The notes below the pieces were generated by a model. That model saw only the letters and a program-made list of their open reading frames with translations. It did not search any database and was not told where the DNA came from. DNA of 19,403 nucleotides from Atopobiaceae bacterium UBA7016 (lineage in GTDB: Bacteria > Actinomycetota > Coriobacteriia > Coriobacteriales > Atopobiaceae): positions 1 to 19,403 of the forward strand of contig DJXA01000067.1 of assembly GCA_002449555.1 (NCBI GenBank), in the 5' to 3' direction. Of the stretch, positions 6,213 to 13,545 are shown in pieces. The first letter of the stretch is position 1; each line of letters opens with the position of its first letter. The position numbers and the translations under genes are program-made.

Positions 6213-8900
6213 ATGAGTGAAGTGACCACGCTTCTGTACGACACGATCGTCACACCGTTAATCTACCTGATCGAGATGGTTTTTGCGGTTCTGTACCGGC
6301 TGCTCGACAACTCTGGCCTCGCCATTGTGGGCGTGAGCCTGGTGGTCAACCTTCTCTGCCTCCCGCTCTACCGAATGGCGGACCGCCTGCAGGAGGAGGA
6401 GCGGCAGAAGCAGGCCTCCATGGCGAAGTGGGTCGACCACATCAAGAAGCACTTCAAGGGCGACGAGCAGTACATGATGCTCACCACCTACTACCGCCAG
6501 CAGGGCTACAAGCCCATCCAGGCCCTCAACAGCTCCATCTCGCTCCTGCTCCAGATTCCCATCTTCATGGCGGCGTACAACTACCTCTCGAACCTCTCCA
6601 TTCTGAAGGGGACCCCTTTCCTCATCTTCAGTGACCTCGGCGCGCCTGACGCACTCTTTAATGTCGGCGGTTTCACCGTCAACGTGCTGCCCATCGCGAT
6701 GACGCTGCTCAACTGCGTCTCCACCTTCATCTACACGAAGGGCCTCGGGCTGCGCGACAAGCTGCAAGCGTACGGTCTTGCTATGGTGTTCCTGGTCCTG
6801 CTGTACGACAGCCCCTCTGGCCTCGTCATGTACTGGACCTGCAACCAGATCTTCTCGGTGTGTAAGAACATCGTGTTCAAGCGCGGTGCCGACGCTGGTA
6901 AGGAGGCTTCACTTGAAAAGGGAGACCCCCTGACGACAGCGTCGTTCGTCTTTGCGGCTTCGCTTATTGTGGCGCTCTTGGGATTGCTGATACCTTCTGC
7001 CCTGCTTTCCGCATCGACGGCCGAGTTTATCAACAGGTTTGAGTTCATCAATCCGCTCAGATATGTCGTGCACGCGCTTTGCGTCTTTGGCGGGTTCTTC
7101 CTGCTGTGGGTCGGCGTCTTTTTCTACCTGTCTAAAGGACGTGGCAGAAAGCTGTTTGCCCTGAGCCTGACCGTGCTCTCCGCAGTCTTCCTGACTGATT
7201 ACTTCTTTTTTGGGCGCAATCTCGGCATCATCACGTCGAGTCTCGTCTTCGAGACAAGTCCAAGCTATACGACCAAGGAGATACTCCTTAACGTCGTTGT
7301 CCTCGCTATCGTCATTGGCCTCACATTGTTTGCATGGAAGCGCCAGCGATCGCTCGTGAACCCCGCCCTTACCGTACTTTTGATTGCAATACTTGGTCTC
7401 TCAGCTCTGAATATCAAGCAGATTTACGATTCGGCAGAAAGCATCAAGGCCGTGATTAGCGCTTCCCAACAGGAGGCCGAGGCCGTCGAGGCCGAGGAAG
7501 CAACGGTGAGCGAAGGTGGGGAAGACGAGGCCCCCACGCCAGTGGCCAACACCAGTGACTCAGGGACGAGTGACGAAGACGTGTCATTCTATGACGCGGA
7601 CGGCAACATTCGTCCGCTGTTCACGCTTTCGCGCGAGGGAAAGAACGTGCTCGTCCTTTTCCTCGATCGTGCCATTAGCGGCTATCTGCCCTATATCTTC
7701 AACGAGAAACCAGAGCTCGTTGAGGCCTATGACGGCTTCACATACTATCCGAACACCATCTCCTTTGGGCGCTTCACGGTGTTTGGCTCCAGTGGACTGT
7801 ACGGAGGATATGACTATTCTGTACAAGCGATGGAAGAGCGCGATGACGAGCTCTTATCGGATAAACACAATGAGGCGCTGCAGGTCATGCCCGCGATTTT
7901 CTCCGAGGCGGGCTATGGTGTCACTTTGTTCGACCCACCTTTGGTCGACTACAAATACTCGAATAGTGACTACCACATCTTCGAACCATATGAGAACGTG
8001 CATGCCTACAAGACGGCTGGAGCCTACTCATCACGATACTTCTCGGAGTTTGATGAGGTGAGCAAGACCAACTTCAGGCGTAACATGTGCTTCTACAGCC
8101 TTTTTAAGACGGTTCCTGTCTTTATGCAAAGTCGCCTTTACGACCGAGGTACCTACGGCTCCACTTCGGTCAACCATGCCATGAATAGCTCATTCATCCA
8201 AGATTACTCGGTCATCGTTAACCTGAGCGCCCTTACCAATATCGATGAGGGCAACTCGGACAACGTGCTTATCTTGGGCAACACCATGACTCATAATCCG
8301 GACATGCTCCAGATGCCCAACTATGTTCCTTCGGCCTACATTGACAACGCCGAGTTTGAGGACTACTCGCGCTTCACTTTGGATGGCCGGACCGTTGACA
8401 TGACGGTGGATCGCGGACTCGTGCACTATCATGCCAACATCTCTGCGCTTCTGCGCCTTGGGGAGTGGTTTGATTACCTGAGGGAACAGGGCGTGTACGA
8501 CAACACGCGCATCATCATCGTCGCAGACCATGGAATCGCACTCTGGCAGTTCGAGGATATGCTCTTCGACAATACGGAGCTGGACGTGGAGGGCGTCAAT
8601 CCGCTTCTCATGGTCAAGGACTTTGATGCGCACGGGTTCAGCACGTCAAACGAGTTCATGACCAATGCGGACACGCCGACTATCGCGTTTGAGGGTCTGG
8701 TTGAGAATCCGGTGAATCCGTTCACGGGGAACCGGATCAACAGTGATGAGAAGACGGCGCATCCACAGCTGGTTACCACGTCAAACGTTTGGCAGACGGA
8801 GAACCAGTCAGGAACCACCTTTGATGTCTCAAATGGAAACTGGTACACGGTACACGACGACATCTTCAACGAAGACAACTGGCAACGCGTCGAGCGATAA
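6213..8900 (+). CDS. YidC/Oxa1-like membrane domain fused to LtaS/sulfatase-like extracellular domain
   Basis: This 895-residue membrane protein begins at ATG 6213 after GGGAGG. Residues 1 to about 230 match the YidC/Oxa1 core: VVNLLCLPLY, a charged loop with RLQEEERQKQ, LLLQIPIFMAAYNYLSN and SGLVMYWTCNQIFSVCKN. Residues 245-405 hold several more hydrophobic segments, then an acidic linker rich in Glu, Ala and Ser (about 415-460). Residues from about 475 resemble the alkaline-phosphatase/sulfatase superfamily, including LtaS: VLVLFLDRA (Asp485), a candidate nucleophile Thr522 in GRFTVFGSSG, NTMTHNP (His694) and IIIVADHG (Asp772, His773). LtaS-type enzymes transfer glycerol phosphate or other phospho-groups from lipids to polymers outside the membrane. 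The fusion and its location suggest a polymer-modifying or assembly role rather than housekeeping insertase. Which group is transferred is unknown. Confidence 0.82.
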   Translation: MSEVTTLLYDTIVTPLIYLIEMVFAVLYRLLDNSGLAIVGVSLVVNLLCLPLYRMADRLQEEERQKQASMAKWVDHIKKHFKGDEQYMMLTTYYRQQGYKPIQALNSSISLLLQIPIFMAAYNYLSNLSILKGTPFLIFSDLGAPDALFNVGGFTVNVLPIAMTLLNCVSTFIYTKGLGLRDKLQAYGLAMVFLVLLYDSPSGLVMYWTCNQIFSVCKNIVFKRGADAGKEASLEKGDPLTTASFVFAASLIVALLGLLIPSALLSASTAEFINRFEFINPLRYVVHALCVFGGFFLLWVGVFFYLSKGRGRKLFALSLTVLSAVFLTDYFFFGRNLGIITSSLVFETSPSYTTKEILLNVVVLAIVIGLTLFAWKRQRSLVNPALTVLLIAILGLSALNIKQIYDSAESIKAVISASQQEAEAVEAEEATVSEGGEDEAPTPVANTSDSGTSDEDVSFYDADGNIRPLFTLSREGKNVLVLFLDRAISGYLPYIFNEKPELVEAYDGFTYYPNTISFGRFTVFGSSGLYGGYDYSVQAMEERDDELLSDKHNEALQVMPAIFSEAGYGVTLFDPPLVDYKYSNSDYHIFEPYENVHAYKTAGAYSSRYFSEFDEVSKTNFRRNMCFYSLFKTVPVFMQSRLYDRGTYGSTSVNHAMNSSFIQDYSVIVNLSALTNIDEGNSDNVLILGNTMTHNPDMLQMPNYVPSAYIDNAEFEDYSRFTLDGRTVDMTVDRGLVHYHANISALLRLGEWFDYLREQGVYDNTRIIIVADHGIALWQFEDMLFDNTELDVEGVNPLLMVKDFDAHGFSTSNEFMTNADTPTIAFEGLVENPVNPFTGNRINSDEKTAHPQLVTTSNVWQTENQSGTTFDVSNGNWYTVHDDIFNEDNWQRVER

Positions 8901-8915
8901 CGCAGGGGATTTGAC

Positions 8916-10181
8916 ATGGCTTTCGTAGGACCTCAGGCTTCGTGCTATATCGATCCCGGCACGGGAAGCATGCTGTTTACGCTGCTCATTGGCCTTCTCA
9001 GTACCGGATACTTCTTTCTTAAGAAGTACGTGATCAAGCTCAAGTATCTCCTGAGTGGAGGCGGGCGTGCCTCTGGGTCGTCTGAGAAGTATCCCTTTGT
9101 CGTGTTCTCTGACAGCAAGCGCTATTGGAATCTCTTTCAGCCTATCTGTGAGGAGTTCGAACGCCGTGGCATCGAGCTGCAGTACTGGACGGCCTCTGAT
9201 GATGACCCCGCGCTTGGCGAGAGCTACCAGCATGTGCATTGCGAGTTTGTAGGCGAGGGAAACCGAGGCTTTGCGCGGCTCAACATGATGAGCGCGGTCG
9301 TATGCCTCTCGACAACGCCGGGCCTTGACGTGTATCAGTGGAAGCGCTCGCGCGACGTTGACTGGTACGTCCACATGTTGCATGCCGTGGGAAGCGCCGC
9401 CGGCTATCGCATGTTTGGCATCGATTACTTTGACGCCCTGCTGCTTTCCGGCCAGTTCCAGGTCGACGAGGTGCGCGAGCTCGAGCGCCTGCGTAACCTT
9501 CCGGCGAAGGAGATCGAGATCGTTGGCTGTCCGTATCTCGACGTGATGGACGCGCGCCTTGCCACGCTTGAGCCTCCCCAGAAGGAGGGCGTGACCGTGC
9601 TGCTGGCTCCCTCGTGGGGCTCGAGCGCCATCCTTTCCGTGTACGGACACCGCATTATCGATGCGCTCATCGAGACGGGATACGAGGTCATCGTTCGTCC
9701 GCATCCCCAATCAAAGGTGTCCGAGGCAAAGCTTCTGGACGAGCTCATGGCGGCCTATCCCGACGGTGATCGCATATCCTGGAACTTTGACAACGACAAC
9801 TTAGACGTGCTCAATCGCGCCGACGTCATGATCACCGACTTTTCGGGAGTCATCTTCGACTATGCGCTGGTGTTTGACAAGCCCGTGATCTATACGGAGG
9901 GTCAGTTTGACAGCGCGCCGTACGATGCTGCCTGGCTGGAGAAGCCGCTGTGGAAGTTTGACATCTATCCCACGCTCGGCATCCCGCTCGACGAGTCGCA
10001 GTTCTCGCACATGCGCGAGGTCATCGATGCGGTGCTGGCCGACACGACGTTGAAGGCCGGCCGCGACGCCGCACGCGCCCAGGCGTGGGAGCATCGAGGG
10101 GAAAGCGTTGCCCGCACCGTTGACTACCTGGTGAACAAGTACGAGGAGCTGACGCGGGCTCAGGACGCCGCCGAGCTCTAA
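8916..10181 (+). CDS. CDP-glycerol:glycerophosphotransferase family protein (TagB/TagF type), first copy
   Basis: This 421-residue protein starts at ATG 8916, 15 bases after the YidC/LtaS fusion, with CAGGGGA-like upstream purines. The N-terminus carries YIDPGTGSMLFTLLIGL (11-27), a conserved pre-membrane motif seen on several surface-polymer proteins, followed by one transmembrane segment. The remainder is a GT-B-like glycerophosphotransferase domain: LLAPSWG (231-235 region), RPHPQS with His263, and DVMITDFSGVIFDY with Asp308. Relatives transfer glycerol- or ribitol-phosphate from the CDP-activated form onto a lipid-linked acceptor at the cytoplasmic membrane face. Whether this enzyme adds one unit or polymerises cannot be told. 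It closes the first gene run, with a hairpin just after its stop. Confidence 0.87.
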   Translation: MAFVGPQASCYIDPGTGSMLFTLLIGLLSTGYFFLKKYVIKLKYLLSGGGRASGSSEKYPFVVFSDSKRYWNLFQPICEEFERRGIELQYWTASDDDPALGESYQHVHCEFVGEGNRGFARLNMMSAVVCLSTTPGLDVYQWKRSRDVDWYVHMLHAVGSAAGYRMFGIDYFDALLLSGQFQVDEVRELERLRNLPAKEIEIVGCPYLDVMDARLATLEPPQKEGVTVLLAPSWGSSAILSVYGHRIIDALIETGYEVIVRPHPQSKVSEAKLLDELMAAYPDGDRISWNFDNDNLDVLNRADVMITDFSGVIFDYALVFDKPVIYTEGQFDSAPYDAAWLEKPLWKFDIYPTLGIPLDESQFSHMREVIDAVLADTTLKAGRDAARAQAWEHRGESVARTVDYLVNKYEELTRAQDAAEL

Positions 10182-10208
10182 CGCCGCCTTCGCTTTCGAA
10201 GGGTGGCG
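10182..10208 (+). terminator. Hairpin right after the first gene run
   Basis: CGCCGCCTTCG (10182-10192) pairs with CGAAGGGTGGCG (10197-10208) around a CTTT loop, with one bulged G and one G-U pair. No U-rich tract follows, so it may be a weak or factor-assisted terminator, or simply a 3' stabilising stem. Confidence 0.45.
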
Positions 10209-10234
10209 CCCTCGGGCATAAGGTCGTGAAAGGC

Positions 10235-10240
10235 TACAAT
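10235..10240 (+). promoter_or_regulatory. Candidate -10 box of the second gene run
   Basis: TACAAT lies in the AT-richer part of an otherwise GC-rich gap, about 100 bases before the GTG at 10338. No good -35 match is seen 16-18 bases upstream, so this rests on the -10 box and on the gap of 156 bases between otherwise tightly packed genes. Confidence 0.4.
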
Positions 10241-10265
10241 AGTAATGTTAGAGGCAAGCCTTCGA

Positions 10266-10305
10266 GTGGCGGCCCTGCCGTCATGTGCAAAAAACGGGCC
10301 GCTAC
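10266..10305 (+). promoter_or_regulatory. Leader hairpin upstream of the second gene run
   Basis: GTGGCGGCCC (10266-10275) pairs with GGGCCGCTAC (10296-10305), ten pairs including one G-U, around a 20-base loop with an A6 run. It lies in the untranslated leader if transcription starts near 10247. The sequence after it (GTTTATTTGGTTT, 10311-10323) is T-rich though offset by five bases. This could be an attenuator or an antitermination target; a CCGT/ACGG pairing inside offers a competing fold. Function is inference. Confidence 0.45.
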
Positions 10306-10337
10306 GTCGGGTTTATTTGGTTTGAGGAGGACATCAG

Positions 10338-11288
10338 GTGAAAGAAGGGCTCGTCTCCTTCGTGATGTTGACCTATCAGTCGTTTGATGGCGTGATTGAC
10401 ACGCTCGCGAGTCTCTTTGAGCAAGACTATCCGTCAATCGAGCTCATCATCTCTGATGACGGGTCTTCAAACTATGACGGGGGAATCGCCGCAGTCAAGC
10501 GCTATATTGACGAGAACCGCCCCGACTCGGTTGAGCGAGTGGTCTATAACCATCTTGAGCAGAACCAGGGAACGGTGCGCAACGCCAACGCAGCCCTGCG
10601 GCTTGCCAACGGCGAGTTCGTGAAGCTCCTGGGCGCTGGGGACACCTTCTGGGCGAAGGACTCCCTTAGCACGTATGTGGCTCGCCTGAGGGAGAGCGGC
10701 TGCCTGATCTGCTTCTCCAAGCTGGTGGGCGTCACGCCCGAGGGACAGCTCGTGTACAAGCTCGCATCCTGCGCCGATGACTATGATGAGCTGCGCGCCA
10801 TGACGCCGCTGCAGCTGCGCGACCGGCTGTTCGCCCGCAACTGCCTGCCTGCACCGGCATGGATCGCAAGGACGGAGCTCTTCGAGCGCTATGGGTACTT
10901 CCCCGAGGTCGCTCGGCTGATTGAAGACTACCCGTACTGGCTGTACCTGTGCGGCAAAGAGGTGCGGTTCGGATTCGTGGACGACGTGCTGATTCGTTAT
11001 CGCCTCTCGGGTGTTTCGAGTGCCGGATCGTACGGAAAACAGTTCATGACGGACATGTACGCAATCTATGGCCAGTGCATCTTCCCGGTGGACAAGCGGT
11101 TTGGGCCGGCTCAGGGCCTGTACAACGCTCTGAAGCGTGCGGGCCTGAATGCATACATGGACCGAGCGCGCTGGGGAGAGTACAGCGTTGCCCAGAAGGC
11201 GTCGGCGTGGGTGCGTCACGGCATCTTCTTTGCCTACATTGACCTGAGCAACTGGCGCGTTGCCCGCAAGAACGAGAAGGAAGGGTGA
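10338..11288 (+). CDS. GT2-family glycosyltransferase
   Basis: The GTG start at 10338 has a strong GAGGAGG ribosome site seven bases upstream. The 316-residue protein has the GT-A fold signatures of family 2: VSFVMLTYQS at the N-terminus, SLFEQDYPSIELIISDDGSS (Asp40-Asp41) and, in place of the usual metal DxD, a KLLGAGDTFW segment, followed by a helical C-terminal part. Members transfer a sugar from a nucleotide donor to a lipid-linked or growing glycan on the cytoplasmic side. The donor and acceptor are not evident. It is the first gene after the leader, with FdtA/FdtB-like genes in the same run, so it may add the 3-amino-dideoxy sugar; that is inference. Six bases separate it from the acetyltransferase. 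Confidence 0.85.
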   Translation: MKEGLVSFVMLTYQSFDGVIDTLASLFEQDYPSIELIISDDGSSNYDGGIAAVKRYIDENRPDSVERVVYNHLEQNQGTVRNANAALRLANGEFVKLLGAGDTFWAKDSLSTYVARLRESGCLICFSKLVGVTPEGQLVYKLASCADDYDELRAMTPLQLRDRLFARNCLPAPAWIARTELFERYGYFPEVARLIEDYPYWLYLCGKEVRFGFVDDVLIRYRLSGVSSAGSYGKQFMTDMYAIYGQCIFPVDKRFGPAQGLYNALKRAGLNAYMDRARWGEYSVAQKASAWVRHGIFFAYIDLSNWRVARKNEKEG

Positions 11289-11294
11289 TGCCGC

Positions 11295-11804
11295 GTGCAT
11301 CTGAGGAACCTCAGGGCGGAGGATGCCGCCCCCATGCTCGCATGGATGCACGACGCCGACGTCGTACGGTTCATGCAGGCGAACTTCCAGTCCAAGACGC
11401 TGGAAGATTGCGAGGCGTTCATTCGTGCCAGCGAAGATACAACGAAGTCGCTCCATCTTGCGGTTGCCGATGACCATGACGAGTACATGGGCACGGTAAG
11501 TCTCAAGGACATCAACCGCGAGCTAGGGTGCGCGGAGTTTGCCATAACCATGCGCAAGGAAGCGATGGGGAAGGGTCTTGCCGCGTTTGGCATGGATGCC
11601 ATTTTGCGGCGCGCCTTTGCGGACGAGCATCTCAAGATGGTCTACTGGTATGTCCGCCCTGAAAACGCGCGCGCCGTTCGCTTCTATGACAAGCATGGGT
11701 ATCCCAGGCAGGACGCCGCTCCGGCGGTCGTTCCCGCTGAGCTCGCTGGGCAGGCGGGCATCATCTGGTATGCCGTTACGGAAGAGGATCTGCATGAGTG
11801 CTGA
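11295..11804 (+). CDS. GNAT-family N-acetyltransferase
   Basis: This 169-residue protein starts at GTG 11295, preceded by GAGAAGGAAGGG. It is a single GNAT domain: HLRNLRAEDAAPMLAWMHD at the start, EFAITMRKEAMGKGLAAFG (the acetyl-CoA pyrophosphate loop region) and the late signature VRPENARAVRFYDKHGY. The N-terminus is reminiscent of PseH/WecD-type enzymes that acetylate amino groups of nucleotide-activated amino sugars. In this run, with FdtA- and FdtB-like genes, it may N-acetylate the 3-amino sugar in place of a hexapeptide-repeat FdtC. This is inference; a general small-molecule or protein acetyltransferase is possible. Its last codons overlap the next start by 11 bases, implying translational coupling. 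Confidence 0.8.
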   Translation: MHLRNLRAEDAAPMLAWMHDADVVRFMQANFQSKTLEDCEAFIRASEDTTKSLHLAVADDHDEYMGTVSLKDINRELGCAEFAITMRKEAMGKGLAAFGMDAILRRAFADEHLKMVYWYVRPENARAVRFYDKHGYPRQDAAPAVVPAELAGQAGIIWYAVTEEDLHEC

Positions 11805-13134
11805 CGTCAGTCTGCTTCAAAAGTGCCTCAACAAGGTAAAGTCAACGGTCTTCGAAAAGGGAAAGCTCATCTATCGTGCGCATATTCCCGCGCTCAGGCG
11901 CCAGAAGGAGCGCATCGAGGCCTCGTGGAGCGCGCGCCCTGACGGAGATACGATTCGCGTGGGATTCGTGCTGCAGGTGCCCCAAAACTGGGTGGTGCTC
12001 GGCCCGCTCTATGAGGCCGCGCTGGCCAATGAGCGCGTCGAGCCCATGGTGCTGCTCGTTCCCGAGCTCGAGATCGCCCACTACATCTCGATCAAGAACG
12101 TCAAATGGGAAGAGATATACGCGTTTGGCGAGGCCAAGGCGCCAGAGCACTGCGTGCGAACCTACGACCCCAAGACTGGGGAGTGGCTTGACCCTGCTAC
12201 TCTGAGTCTGGATTACGCTTTCATTATCCGTCCCTACGAGACCTATCTGCCTAAGCAATATCGCGCGTCGGGACTGAGCAACTACGCCAAGGTGTGCCAC
12301 ATCACCTACGCGTGCACCATGACGGACGACGACTGGCCAGTGGAGTACAACTCGCATTTCATGAGGTGTGTGTCCCTCATCTTCGCAGACCGACCGGCCT
12401 CGGTCTCGTATCTCAACAAGCAGTTCCACGAGACGATCTCGACGGGCATCCAGAAGGTATACAGCCTGGGATTCCCTGGCTTTGACGGCGTGGAGTCCCA
12501 TCGAGGAAACGAGAGCGCGGTGTGGCCACGGCCTCGTGCGTGCAGCGACCTCAGGATCATATGGGCGCCGCGCTGGACCATCGACCCGCGCATGGGCGGC
12601 GGCCACTTCTTTGACTATAAAGACCAGATGATCGAGCTAGCGGAGCGGGACCAGAAGGTGGACCTGCTCTTCAGGCCGCATCCCATGGCGCTTGGACATT
12701 ACGTGTCGCAGGGATGGATAACCCAAGAGGAAGAAGACGCATACCTGGCCCGCTATGAGCGCTGCGCCAATGCGTCGGTGGACCTGACGAGGGAGTATTA
12801 CGACACGTTCTTCTCCTCTGACGTGCTCATTACCGACTTCTCCTCCATGGTGTACGGCTACCTCTTCACGGGCAAGCCGCTCATCTACTGTGGCGGTACC
12901 CTTGACTATTTGATGAACGAGGAGGGGCTTCTCGATTGCATGTATATCGCCTCCTCGTTCGATGATATCCTGCGATACCTAGAGCAGTTCAGAAGGGGAG
13001 AAGACCCCAAGCTGCCGCAACGCATGGAGATTGCGAACCGCTTGAACTCGGGCGACGGGGTCGCGCCGCAGTTCATGCAGGTTCTTCTTGATGACTTCGA
13101 TGAAGGGAAGAAGGCGGAGCATGCAAGTCGTTAA
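11794..13134 (+). CDS. CDP-glycerol:glycerophosphotransferase family protein, second copy
   Basis: The frame is open from further upstream, but ATG 11794 is chosen because GAAGAGGA lies just before it and it overlaps the preceding stop by 11 bases, as is typical of coupled genes. The 446-residue product carries the C-terminal signature of the family: DLLFRPHPM with His296, DVLITDFSS with Asp348, and GYLFTGKPLIY. The N-terminal half (GFVLQVPQNWVVLGPLYEA onward) is a less conserved acceptor-side Rossmann domain. It lacks the membrane segment and DPGTGS motif of the copy ending at 10181, so the two are not recent duplicates. It probably transfers a polyol-phosphate to the lipid-linked polymer precursor. 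The 3' end overlaps the FdtA-like gene by 14 bases. Confidence 0.85.
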   Translation: MSADVSLLQKCLNKVKSTVFEKGKLIYRAHIPALRRQKERIEASWSARPDGDTIRVGFVLQVPQNWVVLGPLYEAALANERVEPMVLLVPELEIAHYISIKNVKWEEIYAFGEAKAPEHCVRTYDPKTGEWLDPATLSLDYAFIIRPYETYLPKQYRASGLSNYAKVCHITYACTMTDDDWPVEYNSHFMRCVSLIFADRPASVSYLNKQFHETISTGIQKVYSLGFPGFDGVESHRGNESAVWPRPRACSDLRIIWAPRWTIDPRMGGGHFFDYKDQMIELAERDQKVDLLFRPHPMALGHYVSQGWITQEEEDAYLARYERCANASVDLTREYYDTFFSSDVLITDFSSMVYGYLFTGKPLIYCGGTLDYLMNEEGLLDCMYIASSFDDILRYLEQFRRGEDPKLPQRMEIANRLNSGDGVAPQFMQVLLDDFDEGKKAEHASR

Positions 13135-13543
13135 GTACGTGTTCCAGGCCCACGGCGATGAGCGTGGGCAGCTCGTTGCCTTGGAAGAGGAGAAGGACAT
13201 ACCCTTCAAGATCAAGCGCGTCTATTATCTGTACGACACCCTGCCTGGCGTGACGCGGGGCTATCACGCGCATAAGTCGCTCGAGCAGATTCTGGTGTGT
13301 ATCCACGGTAGCTGCAAGATTCGCCTCGATGATGGCCACGAGAAGAAGGTCGTTGCGCTGGAGAAGCCGTATGAGGGCCTGTACGTGTCGCATGCGGTGT
13401 GGCGAGAGATGTTCGACTTCTCGCCCGATGCAGTGCTTATGGTGCTGGCTTCCGAGCTCTACGACGAGTCGGACTACATTCGCAACTATGACAAGTTCCT
13501 CGAGTATGTTCACGAGCGTGAGCAACAGGTAGAGGAGGGGTAG
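13121..13543 (+). CDS. fdtA: dTDP-4-oxo-6-deoxyglucose 3,4-ketoisomerase (FdtA/QdtA-like cupin)
   Basis: ATG 13121 gives 140 residues, the normal size for FdtA, and overlaps the upstream gene; a GGCGGAG site precedes it. The frame is open further upstream, but MQVVKYVFQAHGDERGQLVA is the expected N-terminus. The cupin signatures are present: GVTRGYHAHKSLEQILVCI with His49 and His51 (the FdtA catalytic histidines, as I recall), IHGSCKIRLDDG, and the late block WREMFDFSPDAVLMVLASE followed by YDESDYIRNYDKF. The enzyme isomerises dTDP-4-keto-6-deoxyglucose to the 3-keto sugar in the cytosol. FdtA (galacto) and QdtA (gluco) types cannot be separated by eye, so the product may be Fuc3N or Qui3N. 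The substrate-making RmlA/RmlB genes are not in this window. Confidence 0.87.
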   Translation: MQVVKYVFQAHGDERGQLVALEEEKDIPFKIKRVYYLYDTLPGVTRGYHAHKSLEQILVCIHGSCKIRLDDGHEKKVVALEKPYEGLYVSHAVWREMFDFSPDAVLMVLASELYDESDYIRNYDKFLEYVHEREQQVEEG

Positions 13544-13545
13544 AC

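Noticed and set aside
10266..10305. Known ops/JUMPStart element or a standard riboswitch in the leader
   Set aside because: No GGCGGTAG-type core and no consensus of a riboswitch class that I recognise; only a hairpin can be supported.
10467..11477. 336-residue open frame on the minus strand
   Set aside because: It mirrors the GT2 and GNAT genes, has no ribosome site of note and no recognisable domain; it is a by-product of GC-rich codon use.
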